The notes: generated from the sequence alone by a model not told the origin. Numbered from the stretch's first letter, positions 26,419 through 35,676 are shown. The stretch is DNA of 64,000 nucleotides from Hymenobacter negativus (GCF_017571495.1 NZ_JAGETZ010000003.1:310001-374000), one strand, 5' to 3'. Made by a program: numbers and translations.

Positions 26419-26896
26419 AATCTGGCGGCTGCTGGAGGAAGTAACCGACCCCGAAGTACCAGTGCTCAGCATCCTGGACCTAGGCATCGTGCGGGTGGTG
26501 CGCGTAGAAGGCGAGCAGGTGACCGTGACCATCACCCCAACTTATTCGGGCTGCCCGGCCATGAATACCATTGCCACTGATATTCGGCTGCGGCTGTTGG
26601 CCGAAGGTTACACCAAGCTAACTATAAACACCCAGCTAAGCCCCGCCTGGACCACCGACTGGATGACCGCCGCCGGCCGCGAGAAATTGGAAGCTTACGG
26701 CATCGCCCCACCGATTGATGGCACGGCCAGCGGCCATGTCCTTAACTTATTCGGCAAGGAAACCGCTGTGCTCTGTCCACTTTGCAAGTCGGAGCACACG
26801 CACTTGGTGAGCCAGTTTGGCTCCACGGCCTGCAAGGCGCTGTATCAGTGCGACGACTGCCGCGAGCCATTCGATTACTTCAAATGTCACAGTTGA
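26378..26896 (+). CDS. paaD: Phenylacetyl-CoA epoxidase assembly protein PaaD
   Basis: Starting at the ATG at 26378 (MSELIANSQQLTAEIW) the product has 172 residues. The N-terminal domain is of the MIP18/SufT type (DPEVPVLSILDLGIV, YSGCPAMNTIATDI). The C-terminal zinc-ribbon-like part holds CPLCKSEHTH and CDDCREPFDYFKC. PaaD is needed for maturation of the epoxidase iron centres. About ten N-terminal residues are encoded by one arm of a dispersed palindrome, so this end of the protein seems to have been rewritten by a repeat. Confidence 0.93.
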   Translation: MSELIANSQQLTAEIWRLLEEVTDPEVPVLSILDLGIVRVVRVEGEQVTVTITPTYSGCPAMNTIATDIRLRLLAEGYTKLTINTQLSPAWTTDWMTAAGREKLEAYGIAPPIDGTASGHVLNLFGKETAVLCPLCKSEHTHLVSQFGSTACKALYQCDDCREPFDYFKCHS

Positions 26897-26979
26897 AAAT
26901 GTAGCGGCGTGACCCTTAGCGCCTCCCATTGGACTCGAACTGCGCAAATCGGCGCAGCCTAAACAACAGCAGCAACGAG

Positions 26980-27001
26980 GAGACGCGAAGGGTCGCGTCT
27001 C
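26980..27001. repeat. GAGACGCGA hairpin repeat
   Basis: A perfect nine-bp stem with loop AGGG lies between paaD and paaG. It is related to the palindrome at 14001-14023. It may also weaken read-through or stabilise the upstream message. Confidence 0.5.
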
Positions 27002-27027
27002 TACAGTGTTCAATAGCTCTTCAACCT

Positions 27028-27813
27028 ATGCCCGAAAACAACTCCCTGATTTTTTCGCTGGAAAACGGCGTTGCCACCCTGCGCCTCAACCGGCCTGAGG
27101 TATTTAACAGCGTGAATAAGCCGCTGGCGCTGGCGTTTCAGCAACACTTGCGCGACTGCCAGACGAATGCCGAAGTGCGGGCGGTGTTGATAACGGGCAC
27201 CGGCCGGGCATTTTGTGCAGGGCAGGACTTGGCCGAAATCACGGGGCCGGATAGCCCGGAAGTGGCCGAAATCGTTGAGAAGCACTACAATCCGATTATC
27301 CTGCTCATTCGAGAACTGGATAAGCCAGTGGTAGCAGCGGTGAACGGCGTAGCTGCTGGGGCCGGGGCCAACATTGCCCTGGCTTGCGACATTGTAGTAG
27401 CCAAAGAATCAGCCTCCTTTATTCAGGCCTTCAGTAAGATAGGACTGATTCCGGACAGCGGCGGCACCTATTTCCTGCCGCGTCTCATTGGCATGCAGCG
27501 GGCCAGCGCTCTGATGATGACGGGCGACAAGGTAAGCGCTGCCGAAGCCGTGCAAATGGGCATGATTTACAAAGCATTTGCCGACGAAACTTTCGACCAG
27601 GACGTAATTACGCTGGTGCGTAAGCTGGCCGCTATGCCCACCAAAGGACTGGCTTACACCAAGCAATTGCTCAATAGCTCCTTCGGAAACGACGTGGCCC
27701 AGCAGCTGCGCGCCGAGGGCGACTATCAGCTCCGCGCCGGCAATACCACCGACTACCGCGAGGGCGTCGCCGCTTTTCTCGAAAAACGCCAACCCACCTT
27801 CACCGGCCAATGA
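27028..27813 (+). CDS. paaG: 1,2-epoxyphenylacetyl-CoA isomerase PaaG
   Basis: Starting at 27028 (MPENNSLIFSLENG) the product has 261 residues of the crotonase fold. It shares with E. coli PaaG the pattern GRAFCAGQDL, HYNPII, AAVNGVAAGAGANIAL, SKIGLIPDSGGTYFLPR and the C-terminal DYREGVAAFLEKR. It turns the ring epoxide into the oxepin form ahead of ring opening. It overlaps the next gene by four bases (ATGA). Confidence 0.92.
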   Translation: MPENNSLIFSLENGVATLRLNRPEVFNSVNKPLALAFQQHLRDCQTNAEVRAVLITGTGRAFCAGQDLAEITGPDSPEVAEIVEKHYNPIILLIRELDKPVVAAVNGVAAGAGANIALACDIVVAKESASFIQAFSKIGLIPDSGGTYFLPRLIGMQRASALMMTGDKVSAAEAVQMGMIYKAFADETFDQDVITLVRKLAAMPTKGLAYTKQLLNSSFGNDVAQQLRAEGDYQLRAGNTTDYREGVAAFLEKRQPTFTGQ

Positions 27814-28967
27814 AAACCGTTGGAATAATCGGCTGCGGGGCCATGGGCGCGGGCATTGCCCAGGTGGTGGCCATGGCCGGCCACACTGTGCGTCTGCTCG
27901 ACCAGCATGCTGGTGCATTAGAGCGGGCCGTTTCCGGGATACAGAATAGCCTGCGCAAGCTGGCGGAAAAGGGCAAAATGACCAGCCAGGTGGCAGAGGC
28001 GGCCAGCAGTCGTCTTCATGCTACGGCCGATATGCACGATTTCGCGGACTGTGACCTTGTGATTGAGGCCATCGTGGAGGATTTAGGCGTGAAGCAGCAG
28101 CTTTTTCGTAAGCTCGAAGGGGTGGTTTCGGCCGATTGTGTGTTGGCGAGTAATACTTCGTCGCTGTCGCTGACATCAATTGCCGCTGCCTGCCAGCAGC
28201 CGGAGCGCTTTGTGGGGATTCACTTTTTCAATCCGGCTCCGCTAATGCAACTCGTGGAGGTGGTTCCGGCAGTGCAGACGCGGGGCGGCTTGGTGGAGGA
28301 AATCAAGGAATTAGTAGCAAGCTGGAACAAGCTGCCAGTACTCACGCAAGACACGCCCGGCTTCATTGTGAACCGGGTGGCGCGACCGTTCTACGGCGAA
28401 GCTATTCGCATCATGGAAGAAGGCATTGCCGATATGGCGACCATCGACTGGGCCATGACCGAGCTGGGCGGCTTCCGCATGGGTCCGTTCGCACTAATGG
28501 ATTTCATTGGCCACGATGTGAACTACCGCGTGACAGAATCCGTGTTTGCTGCCTTCTTCTACGACCCCCGCTTCAAGCCCTCTTTCTCGCAAAAGCGGTT
28601 GTTTGAGGCCGGTTATTACGGCCGCAAGTCAGGCCGGGGCTTCTACAATTACGCCGCCGGTGCCGTGGCACCCGAGCCCACCCGTGACGAAACGCTAGGC
28701 CGCCAGATTGTAAGCCGCATTGTAGCCATGCTCATCAACGAAGTTGTGGATGCGCTGGCCCTGAACGTGGCTTCGGCCGCCGACCTTGAGCTGGCCATGA
28801 CCAAGGGCGTGAACTACCCTAAAGGCCTACTAGCCTGGGCCGACGAGCTAGGCCCCGCCACCGTGCTGGCCACCCTGGATGGGCTGTACGCAGAGTACCA
28901 CGAAGACCGGTACCGTGCCAGTTCGCTGCTGCGCCGCAAAGTGCGAGCGGGGCAGAACTTTTTGTAG
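27810..28967 (+). CDS. paaH: 3-hydroxyacyl-CoA dehydrogenase PaaH
   Basis: A 385-residue NAD-dependent enzyme. The Rossmann motif GCGAMGAGIAQ is at about residues 8-18, followed by the family motif SNTSSLSLT and the HFFNPAPLMQLVEVV active-site histidine region. The C-terminal 3HCDH domain is present twice, the second copy shortened, as in PaaH. It oxidises 3-hydroxyadipyl-CoA to 3-oxoadipyl-CoA. It is translationally coupled to paaG. Confidence 0.92.
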   Translation: MKTVGIIGCGAMGAGIAQVVAMAGHTVRLLDQHAGALERAVSGIQNSLRKLAEKGKMTSQVAEAASSRLHATADMHDFADCDLVIEAIVEDLGVKQQLFRKLEGVVSADCVLASNTSSLSLTSIAAACQQPERFVGIHFFNPAPLMQLVEVVPAVQTRGGLVEEIKELVASWNKLPVLTQDTPGFIVNRVARPFYGEAIRIMEEGIADMATIDWAMTELGGFRMGPFALMDFIGHDVNYRVTESVFAAFFYDPRFKPSFSQKRLFEAGYYGRKSGRGFYNYAAGAVAPEPTRDETLGRQIVSRIVAMLINEVVDALALNVASAADLELAMTKGVNYPKGLLAWADELGPATVLATLDGLYAEYHEDRYRASSLLRRKVRAGQNFL

Positions 28968-29033
28968 AACGTGCTTTAGCTTGTTCATCTCAAATCATTT
29001 ACCCGCGCAAGCTGCAGCGTGCGCTACCTTCCC

Positions 29034-31097
29034 ATGACTCCCACCCTCGAAAACTACACCCTCGGCCGCTGGACTTCCGGCGGCACCTCGCCCCAAGAAT
29101 TGCTCGATGCCAGCACCGGCGAAGTCATTGCCCTAGCCAATACCGAAGGCTTCGACTTCGCCAGCATCCTCGACTACGGCCGCCGCGTGGGCAACCCCAA
29201 GCTGCGCAAAATGACCTTCCACGAGCGGGGGCGCATGCTGAAGGCGCTGGCCTTCCACTTGCAGGAGAAGAAGGAGATTTTCTATGAACTGAGCTACCGG
29301 AGCGGAGCCACGCGGGCCGATTCGTGGATTGACATTGAGGGCGGTATCGGCAACCTATTTGCCAATGCCTCGCTGCGCCGTAAGTTTCCTGACAAGCCGT
29401 TTTACGTGGAGGGCGAGCCAGTGGGCCTGAGCAAAGGCGGCACCTTCATGGCCCAGCACCTGCTGGTGCCCCGTGAGGGCGTGGCCGTGCACATCAACGC
29501 TTACAACTTTCCTATCTGGGGCATGTTGGAGAAAATTGCGGTGAACCTGCTGGCCGGCATGCCCGCCGTGGTGAAGCCTGCCGTGCCCTCGGCCTACCTT
29601 ACAGAGGCCGTGGTGCGCGAAATTATTGCTTCCGGCATCCTGCCTGAGGGTGCGTTGCAACTGGTGGTGGGCTCGGGCCAGGGCCTGCTCGACCACGTTA
29701 CGTACCAGGATGTAGTGACCTTCACCGGCTCGGCCACGACCGGTCGCAAGCTGCGCGCCCACCCACGCATCATTGAGGAAGCCGTACCATTTACGATGGA
29801 GGCCGACTCACTGAACGCTGCTGTGCTGGGACCGGATGCAAAGCCGGGCACGCCCGAGTTCGACTTATTCGTAAAGGAAATTCGCAAGGAGATGACGGCC
29901 AAGTGCGGGCAGAAATGCACCGCCATCCGCCGCGCCATCGTGCCCGAAAACCTGCTGGAAGATGTGCAGATTGCTCTGGGTAAGCTACTGGCGCAAACTA
30001 CCGTGGGCCACCCGCAGGCTGAAGGCGTGCGGATGGGCGCGCTGGCTGGCCGGGCGCAAGCCGACATCTTCCGCGAGCGGGTGCGGCATCTGGCCCAAAA
30101 TACGCCCATTGTGTACGGCAACCTGGACGAACTAGAGTTGCTGGGCAAGGACCACGGGGCCGACTTCGGCAAAGGGGCGTTCACTTCACCCATCGTGCTG
30201 CGCAACGACCAGCCGTTCAAGCACCTCGACAGCCACGAAATCGAAGCCTTTGGTCCGGTGGTGACGCTGATGCCTTACCACGACGTGGCCGAGGCCGTGA
30301 CGCTGGCCAACCTGGGCAAAGGCTCGCTGGTATGCTCGCTGGCTACCAACGACCCGCGCACGGCGCAGGAGTTCGTGCTGGGCGCGGCCACGCACCACGG
30401 CCGCATCCTGGTGCTGAACAGCGAGATGGCCAAGGAAAGCACCGGCCACGGCTCGCCGTTGCCGCAACTCATCCACGGCGGCCCCGGCCGGGCGGGTGGC
30501 GGCCAGGAGATGGGCGGTATCCGGGGTGTGGAGCATTTTATGCAGCGCGTGGCCTTGCAGGGCTCACCGAGCATGATTACGGCCATTACGGAGGTGTACC
30601 AGACCGGTGCCAAGCAGGTGGAATACGACAAGCACCCCTTCCAGAAATATTTCGAGGAACTGGAAATCGGCGAAACTTACACCACTCATAAGCACACCGT
30701 AACGGAGGCTGATATCGCCAATTTCGCGGGTATCTCGGGCGATAATTTCTATGCCCACGTCGATGCTACATCGCTGGATGGCACGCTCTTCACCGGCCGC
30801 GTAGCCCACGGCTACTACGTGCTGAGCAAGGCCGCCGGCATGTTCGTGGACCCGCGCAAGGGGCCCGTGCTGCTGAACTACGGCCTCGACGAGTGCCGCT
30901 TCACCAAGCCCGTGTACCCCGGCACCACCATTGGCGTGAAACTGACGGTGAAGGAGAAAGTAGGCCAGGAGAAGCGCGACGAGAACGACATCGCCAAAGG
31001 CATCGTGCGCTGGCTTGTAACGGTGACTGATGAAACCAACGAAACCGTCGCCGTCGCCACTATCCTAACAATGGTCAAAAAGAAAAATCAGGAATAA
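29034..31097 (+). CDS. paaZ: Bifunctional oxepin-CoA hydrolase / semialdehyde dehydrogenase PaaZ
   Basis: Starting at the ATG at 29034 (MTPTLENYTLGRW) the product has 687 residues. The N-terminal 520 residues are an aldehyde dehydrogenase with the glutamate in TMEADSLNAAVL and the catalytic cysteine region in KCGQKCTAIRRA. The last 150 residues are an R-hydratase (MaoC-like) domain with FAGISGDNFYAHVD and GRVAHGYYVLS. The hydratase part opens the oxepin-CoA ring and the dehydrogenase part oxidises the resulting aldehyde. A GTG 15 bases upstream in frame is less likely as a start. Confidence 0.94.
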   Translation: MTPTLENYTLGRWTSGGTSPQELLDASTGEVIALANTEGFDFASILDYGRRVGNPKLRKMTFHERGRMLKALAFHLQEKKEIFYELSYRSGATRADSWIDIEGGIGNLFANASLRRKFPDKPFYVEGEPVGLSKGGTFMAQHLLVPREGVAVHINAYNFPIWGMLEKIAVNLLAGMPAVVKPAVPSAYLTEAVVREIIASGILPEGALQLVVGSGQGLLDHVTYQDVVTFTGSATTGRKLRAHPRIIEEAVPFTMEADSLNAAVLGPDAKPGTPEFDLFVKEIRKEMTAKCGQKCTAIRRAIVPENLLEDVQIALGKLLAQTTVGHPQAEGVRMGALAGRAQADIFRERVRHLAQNTPIVYGNLDELELLGKDHGADFGKGAFTSPIVLRNDQPFKHLDSHEIEAFGPVVTLMPYHDVAEAVTLANLGKGSLVCSLATNDPRTAQEFVLGAATHHGRILVLNSEMAKESTGHGSPLPQLIHGGPGRAGGGQEMGGIRGVEHFMQRVALQGSPSMITAITEVYQTGAKQVEYDKHPFQKYFEELEIGETYTTHKHTVTEADIANFAGISGDNFYAHVDATSLDGTLFTGRVAHGYYVLSKAAGMFVDPRKGPVLLNYGLDECRFTKPVYPGTTIGVKLTVKEKVGQEKRDENDIAKGIVRWLVTVTDETNETVAVATILTMVKKKNQE

Positions 31098-31111
31098 TTT
31101 GAACATCAATG

Positions 31112-31150
31112 AAGTCCGTCATGCAGAGCCTAGCAAAGTATGACGGACTT
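31112..31150. repeat. CGTCATGC-family hairpin between paaZ and paaF
   Basis: AAGTCCGTCAT (31112-31122) pairs perfectly with ATGACGGACTT (31140-31150), followed by TTGTT. It can act as a weak terminator inside the operon. It shares the CGTCATGC core with elements at 31949-31988 and 54846-54945. Confidence 0.55.
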
Positions 31151-31163
31151 TTGTTAAAAACCA

Positions 31164-31925
31164 ATGAGCGACACCCTCACCGCCGGGCACGTACTGGCCG
31201 AAACCGATGCCGCGGGCATTACTACTATCACCTTCTTTCACCCTTCGCACAACTCGCTGCCCAGCCGGGTGCTCAATGAGTTGGCCCAAGCCATCACCCA
31301 CGCTGGTCAAGACGAGGCCACGAAAGTCATCGTGCTCAAAAGCGAAGGCGACCGCACCTTCTGCGCCGGGGCCAGTTTCGACGAACTGCTGACCATCGAA
31401 ACCAAGGAACAGGGCCTGGAATTCTTCTCCGGCTTCGCCCGTGTGATTAATGCTTGCCGCACCGCCCCCAAAATCATTATCGGCCGGGTGCAGGGCAAGG
31501 CTGTGGGTGGTGGTGTAGGCGTGGCCGCAGCTACGGATTATTGTTTTGCCACCCAGCACGCGGCTGTGAAGCTGAGCGAACTGGCCGTGGGCATCGGGCC
31601 CTTCGTGGTGGGGCCAGCCGTGGAGCGCAAGGTTGGCTCCGCCGCCTTCCAGCAACTGGCGCTGGACGCGGGCGAATTCCGCTCGGCTGCCTGGGCGAAG
31701 GAAAAGGGTTTATATGCCGAAGTAGTGGCGGACGTAGCCACGCTAGATATTGCGGTTGCGACTTTCGCAGTTAAAATGGCGGCTTATGCACCCGATGCTG
31801 TGCGGGCCATGAAGCAGGTTTTCTGGCAGGGCACCGACCATTGGGAAACCTTGCTCACGGAGCGGGCAGGTATCAGCGGCACGCTGGTGCTGTCGGATTT
31901 TACGCGGCGGGTGCTGCGGAAGTAG
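31164..31925 (+). CDS. paaF: Enoyl-CoA hydratase/isomerase, probable PaaF
   Basis: A 253-residue crotonase-fold enzyme with the oxyanion-hole segments TFCAGASFDEL and GKAVGGGVGVAAATD. It lies last in the phenylacetate unit, where 2,3-dehydroadipyl-CoA hydratase (PaaF) would complete the set with PaaG and PaaH. The assignment to PaaF rests on position and fold; the sequence is diverged in the SELAVGIGPFVVGP segment, so another hydratase role is possible. Confidence 0.75.
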   Translation: MSDTLTAGHVLAETDAAGITTITFFHPSHNSLPSRVLNELAQAITHAGQDEATKVIVLKSEGDRTFCAGASFDELLTIETKEQGLEFFSGFARVINACRTAPKIIIGRVQGKAVGGGVGVAAATDYCFATQHAAVKLSELAVGIGPFVVGPAVERKVGSAAFQQLALDAGEFRSAAWAKEKGLYAEVVADVATLDIAVATFAVKMAAYAPDAVRAMKQVFWQGTDHWETLLTERAGISGTLVLSDFTRRVLRK

Positions 31926-31948
31926 CGTCTGCTTGAGGCGAACGAAAA

Positions 31949-31988
31949 CAGCCCGTCATGCCGAGCGGAGTCGAGGCATGACGGGCTG
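31949..31988. terminator. Bidirectional hairpin ending the paa cluster
   Basis: CAGCCCGTCATGCC pairs perfectly with GGCATGACGGGCTG (14 bp), with A-rich and T-rich flanks. It separates paaF from the convergent deaminase gene. It belongs to the CGTCATGC repeat family of this genome. Confidence 0.75.
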
Positions 31989-32012
31989 AATTTTACGTCT
32001 TCTGAAGAAACC

Positions 32013-32462
32013 CTACAGCTCCATAATATCCTCGTTCCACAGCGTGGGCTCAGCTTCGATGAACTCGTTCATCATGTCCACGCACTCCTGTAGGTCTAAG
32101 TCGACTACTTCCACGCCGTGACTTTCGAGGAAGGCGCGCGACTCGCCGAAGGTGCGGCTTTCGCCCACCATCACCTTGGGGATTTTGAACTGCACGATGG
32201 TGCCGGCGCACATGTAGCACGGCATCAGCGTGGTATAGATGACAGTGTCGCGGTAGCTGCGCTGGCGACCGGCGTTGGTTAGGCAGTCCATCTCGCCGTG
32301 CTTAATGGCGCTGTCTTCCTGCACGCGCTTGTTGTGGCCCTGGCCGATGATTTTGCCGTCGCGCACGAGCACAGAGCCGATGGGAATACCACCCTGCGAG
32401 CGTCCCAGGCGGGCTTCGTCGATGGCGGCTTGCATGAATTCGTCTTTGTTTTGGTCAGTCAT
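32013..32462 (-). CDS. Nucleoside/cytosine deaminase family protein
   Basis: Starting at 32462 (MTDQNKDEFMQAA) the product has 149 residues. The zinc motifs HGEMDCL and MPCYMCAG are those of the CDA fold. The ordering IPIGSVLVRDG, GHNKRVQEDSAIKHGE, IPKVMVGES and the C-terminal WNEDIMEL resemble yeast cytosine deaminase more than tRNA adenosine deaminase TadA. It probably deaminates a free base such as cytosine. Starts further upstream (32477, 32519) would lie inside a dispersed repeat and are not favoured. Confidence 0.85.
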   Translation of the reverse strand: MTDQNKDEFMQAAIDEARLGRSQGGIPIGSVLVRDGKIIGQGHNKRVQEDSAIKHGEMDCLTNAGRQRSYRDTVIYTTLMPCYMCAGTIVQFKIPKVMVGESRTFGESRAFLESHGVEVVDLDLQECVDMMNEFIEAEPTLWNEDIMEL

Positions 32463-32470
32463 GGGGGAAT

Positions 32471-32628
32471 TTGTCATTGCGAGCGGAACGCAGTGGGGCG
32501 CGGCAAACCGTCCTCTCACTGCGACTAACGCTAAGTTGTAATAAATATAAGTGGGTTGAAAGCTTTGTCACATCACGGGTCTGGTCGTGCTGGGAAGACG
32601 GATTGCCGAGCTTCGCTCGCAATGACAA
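32471..32628. repeat. Dispersed repeat bounded by 15-bp inverted ends
   Basis: TTGTCATTGCGAGCG (32471-32485) is inverted exactly at 32614-32628. The interior is AT-rich in the middle. The element fills the space between the deaminase and nuclease genes and reaches the deaminase start region. No protein gene lies inside. Confidence 0.65.
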
Positions 32629-32636
32629 CGGCCTGT

Positions 32637-35600
32637 CTACCTTGCGCAAATGCCTTTGTAGGGGCAGTACTCGCACTTGGTGAAGTCGTCGGTTTTGCGG
32701 ATGGGTTCGGTCGGGTCGAGGATGCGGAGGGCAATTTTACGCACCAAGTCTTCGGAAACGGCTACGAAGTTGCCGCCGTCTTCGGTGAGGAAGCTGAGGT
32801 CGGCGGAGAGCAGACCTTCGTCGATGTTGCGCAGGGAGAGGATGGACGTGTCGGCGGTTTCGCGCTTCACGGTGTGGGCCAGCATGAGGCGGTAGAGCCA
32901 GAGCTGCCGCACTTTGTCGGCGCTGCTGCTGGCTTCGTGCAGCAGGCGGTCGATAGCTTCGGCGGGCGTGAGGCGGTCGCGGTAGCCGCGCAGCTGTAGG
33001 TCGGTACGCTTCACGAGGCCGGACTTGTAGTCGACTACGCGTAGGCGGCCGTCGGGCAGCTCGTCTACGCGGTCGGCGTAGCCGAAGAGGCGCACGGCCA
33101 GCGGCTCGGGTTGGCCGGGTACGTCCACGAAAACGGTAGCCGACAATTCCTTCTCCAGGCCGAATAGGCGGAGCGGGAGCAAGCCGGGCTGCTCGGGTAG
33201 GCTTTCAAGCAGGCGCACGACCAGGCGGGTAGCAACCTGGCCGTAGACGTGGTTCAGGCCTTCGTCGGCGCGGGCGTGCTTCTCGGTTTCTTCCTGACGC
33301 AGGGCGCGCTGCACTTCGGCCGGCGCCTGCCGGATGAGCTCGGGGATGTCGGCAGCCGTAATCAGGCGGGCATCCTGGGCGAAGGGCTGCATGAGGTTTT
33401 CCAGCGCCTCGTGCACCATGGTGCCGAAACTGCTGGCCTCCAGGGTTTCCTCCACCGCGTCGGTTTCGTGGAAGCGCGCCACTTTGGAAAAGTAGAATCG
33501 TAGCGAGCAGGCCAGGAAATCGTTGAGGCGCGAGGGCGAGATGTTGCGCTCCAATACGCCGCGCAGGGAGGCCAGCATCTCGGCGTCCTTTTCCAAAATG
33601 AGGTCACCCCCATACTGGTCAACTCCGACTTCGGTCTCGGGTCCCTCCACCGTCACGGTCAGGTCTTCCAAAGTCAGTTGTGGGTTTTGCGGTAGCAGGT
33701 CGTTCTCCAGTTGCAGGAGGAAGCGGCTGCGCTCGCCACTCTTGATGCCCTCGGCGCCGGGCAGCACGTGCACGAGGTCGACCCGCTGGGCGCGTTGGAG
33801 CAGGCGCCAGAAGTTGTAGGCGGTGATGGCCTCGGCGTCGGCATAGGTGGGGAGCTTGAATTCGGTGAGGACGTCGTAGGGAAACAGCGACTGCTGCTTT
33901 TTGGGAGCCGGCAGCACGCCCTCGTTGCAGCTGAGGATGATGAGGTGGTCGAAGTCCAGGGCGCGGGTTTCGAGCAGGCCCATCACCTGCACATCGGCCA
34001 GCGGCTCGCCGGAGAAGGGCAGGCGGGTGCGGCCCATCTGCTCGTACAGAAACCGACGAAAAGAGCGCACCGACAGGCGCTGCTCGCGGCAGTCGAAGGC
34101 CGAAGCGAGCTGCTTTATCAGGGTGTAAAACAGGTATAGGTACTCGGCCTCGATGCCCGACTGCTGGTCGGCGTATACCTGTTTCAGCAGGTCAATCAGG
34201 GTGTCGCAGGCCCGGATGATGTCGTCGCAATTGTCCCAGGTTTTGAACAGCGCCTCGATGAGCGGATGATGCGCGCCCATTTTCAACAGTTCTTCGGCAG
34301 GCAGCAAAACGGCGTTGACGCGCACGATTTCGCGGCAAATCTGGTCGAGCACGCCGTGGTACTGCGGCTGGTCGGCCTGGCGGTCCTGCCACTGCTGGTA
34401 GCGGCGCAGGAAGGGGTGGGAGAGCAGCTTGGTCACGGCCAGGTGGTGGTAGCGCGGCACGCCGTAACCCGTTTCCTGGCTGCCCTCCCGAATGCCGGTG
34501 AGGTGGACCTCGAACAGCAAATCAACCAAATTGAACAGGGGAGTGGCCTGGAAGCTCAGGCCCATGGTCACGTTGTAGTCGGGCACCTCGTCGGGGGGCA
34601 GGCCGTGGAGCACGGGCAGCAGCAGGGTCTCGTCGGGCAGCACCACGGCCACGGTGGCATCGGGATACTCGCGGCGGGCTTCGGCCAAGAGCTGGCCGGC
34701 CAGCTTGCCCTGCATGCTGGGGTTGGCCACGCCCAGGTAGCGCACATGGTGGGGCGTACCGCGCAGCCACTCCACGCCGCCGCCGAAGTTATCGAGCGGC
34801 AGGTTCCAGCGCTCAAAATAGCGGCGTAGGTGCTGGCCGGCGCGGTTAGGCGAGTTCTTTTCGAGGTAGAAAGGGTCGGCATCGAACCGGACTTCTGCGC
34901 GCCCGGCATTCAGCAGCAGGCGAATCAACTTCTCTTCGGACCGCGACAAATTGCCGAGGCCCACAAAAACGTGGCGGGCCGGCTCGGGGGCAGCGGGGTC
35001 TTTCAGGGCCTTTTCCAGCTTCTCCACGGCGCGGCGGTAGGCCAGGCCAGGGTAGGCCAGGTGATTGGCCAGCATGCGCCGCTTCAGCAGGTGGTATACG
35101 CGCTCCAGCTGGTTCCAGAAGCCGAAGGAGTGCGCGGCGGCCTGGCTTTTGGGCGGCAGCTCGCTGATGTCCCAGCGCTCCAAGGCCTTGGCTTCGGTTA
35201 GGTATTCGAAGACTTCGTGGGTGGGAGCGAGGTTCTGGTCGAGGTTGGAGAAGTCGTTGAGCAGCAGCCCGGCCCAGCCCACAAACTGGTCGAAATCGAG
35301 CTTGGTATCGATGCCTTTCAGGATGTCATACAGCAGCAGTTGCAGGGCAATGGGTTCCTCTACCTGCACGCCGGCCAGCTCCACCATGTAGTCTTCCATG
35401 GCGGCCACGCGCGGGGCCCAGAGGGGCGCGGCGCCGGGCAGGGCCAAGGCCAGCTCGTTCTTCAAATACACCACGGCGCGGCGCGTGGGCACGATGACGA
35501 CGATGTCGGACAGCTCATCGAGCGGGCCGGAGCCGTAGCGCTCCAGTAGCTCGCGGGCGGTGACAGCGAGGAAGGAAACGGGTGCCGCAGTTGGGGCAGT

Positions 35601-35639
35601 GGTGGTAGGCGAGGGGTGGGAAATAGGGCGAACAGGCAT
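32637..35639 (-). CDS. AddB-like PD-(D/E)XK nuclease with iron-sulfur staple
   Basis: About 1000 residues from the ATG at 35639; an ATG at 35663 is upstream of a -7-like TATCTTTA and less likely. The N-terminal two thirds resemble an inactivated superfamily I helicase (IVVIVPTRRAVVYLKNELA, LSCNEGVLP). The C-terminal nuclease domain has the PD-(D/E)XK core LRVVDYKSG, and a cysteine in LACSLRFYF combines with CEYCPYKGIC to form the 4Fe-4S staple of the AddB/RecB class. It probably processes double-strand DNA ends together with a RecB/AddA-like helicase encoded elsewhere. It is followed upstream by the BLUF gene on the same strand. Confidence 0.87.
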   Translation of the reverse strand: MPVRPISHPSPTTTAPTAAPVSFLAVTARELLERYGSGPLDELSDIVVIVPTRRAVVYLKNELALALPGAAPLWAPRVAAMEDYMVELAGVQVEEPIALQLLLYDILKGIDTKLDFDQFVGWAGLLLNDFSNLDQNLAPTHEVFEYLTEAKALERWDISELPPKSQAAAHSFGFWNQLERVYHLLKRRMLANHLAYPGLAYRRAVEKLEKALKDPAAPEPARHVFVGLGNLSRSEEKLIRLLLNAGRAEVRFDADPFYLEKNSPNRAGQHLRRYFERWNLPLDNFGGGVEWLRGTPHHVRYLGVANPSMQGKLAGQLLAEARREYPDATVAVVLPDETLLLPVLHGLPPDEVPDYNVTMGLSFQATPLFNLVDLLFEVHLTGIREGSQETGYGVPRYHHLAVTKLLSHPFLRRYQQWQDRQADQPQYHGVLDQICREIVRVNAVLLPAEELLKMGAHHPLIEALFKTWDNCDDIIRACDTLIDLLKQVYADQQSGIEAEYLYLFYTLIKQLASAFDCREQRLSVRSFRRFLYEQMGRTRLPFSGEPLADVQVMGLLETRALDFDHLIILSCNEGVLPAPKKQQSLFPYDVLTEFKLPTYADAEAITAYNFWRLLQRAQRVDLVHVLPGAEGIKSGERSRFLLQLENDLLPQNPQLTLEDLTVTVEGPETEVGVDQYGGDLILEKDAEMLASLRGVLERNISPSRLNDFLACSLRFYFSKVARFHETDAVEETLEASSFGTMVHEALENLMQPFAQDARLITAADIPELIRQAPAEVQRALRQEETEKHARADEGLNHVYGQVATRLVVRLLESLPEQPGLLPLRLFGLEKELSATVFVDVPGQPEPLAVRLFGYADRVDELPDGRLRVVDYKSGLVKRTDLQLRGYRDRLTPAEAIDRLLHEASSSADKVRQLWLYRLMLAHTVKRETADTSILSLRNIDEGLLSADLSFLTEDGGNFVAVSEDLVRKIALRILDPTEPIRKTDDFTKCEYCPYKGICAR

Positions 35640-35676
35640 CACCCGTAAAGATACCGCGTTCAAGCAGGGTTCCCGT

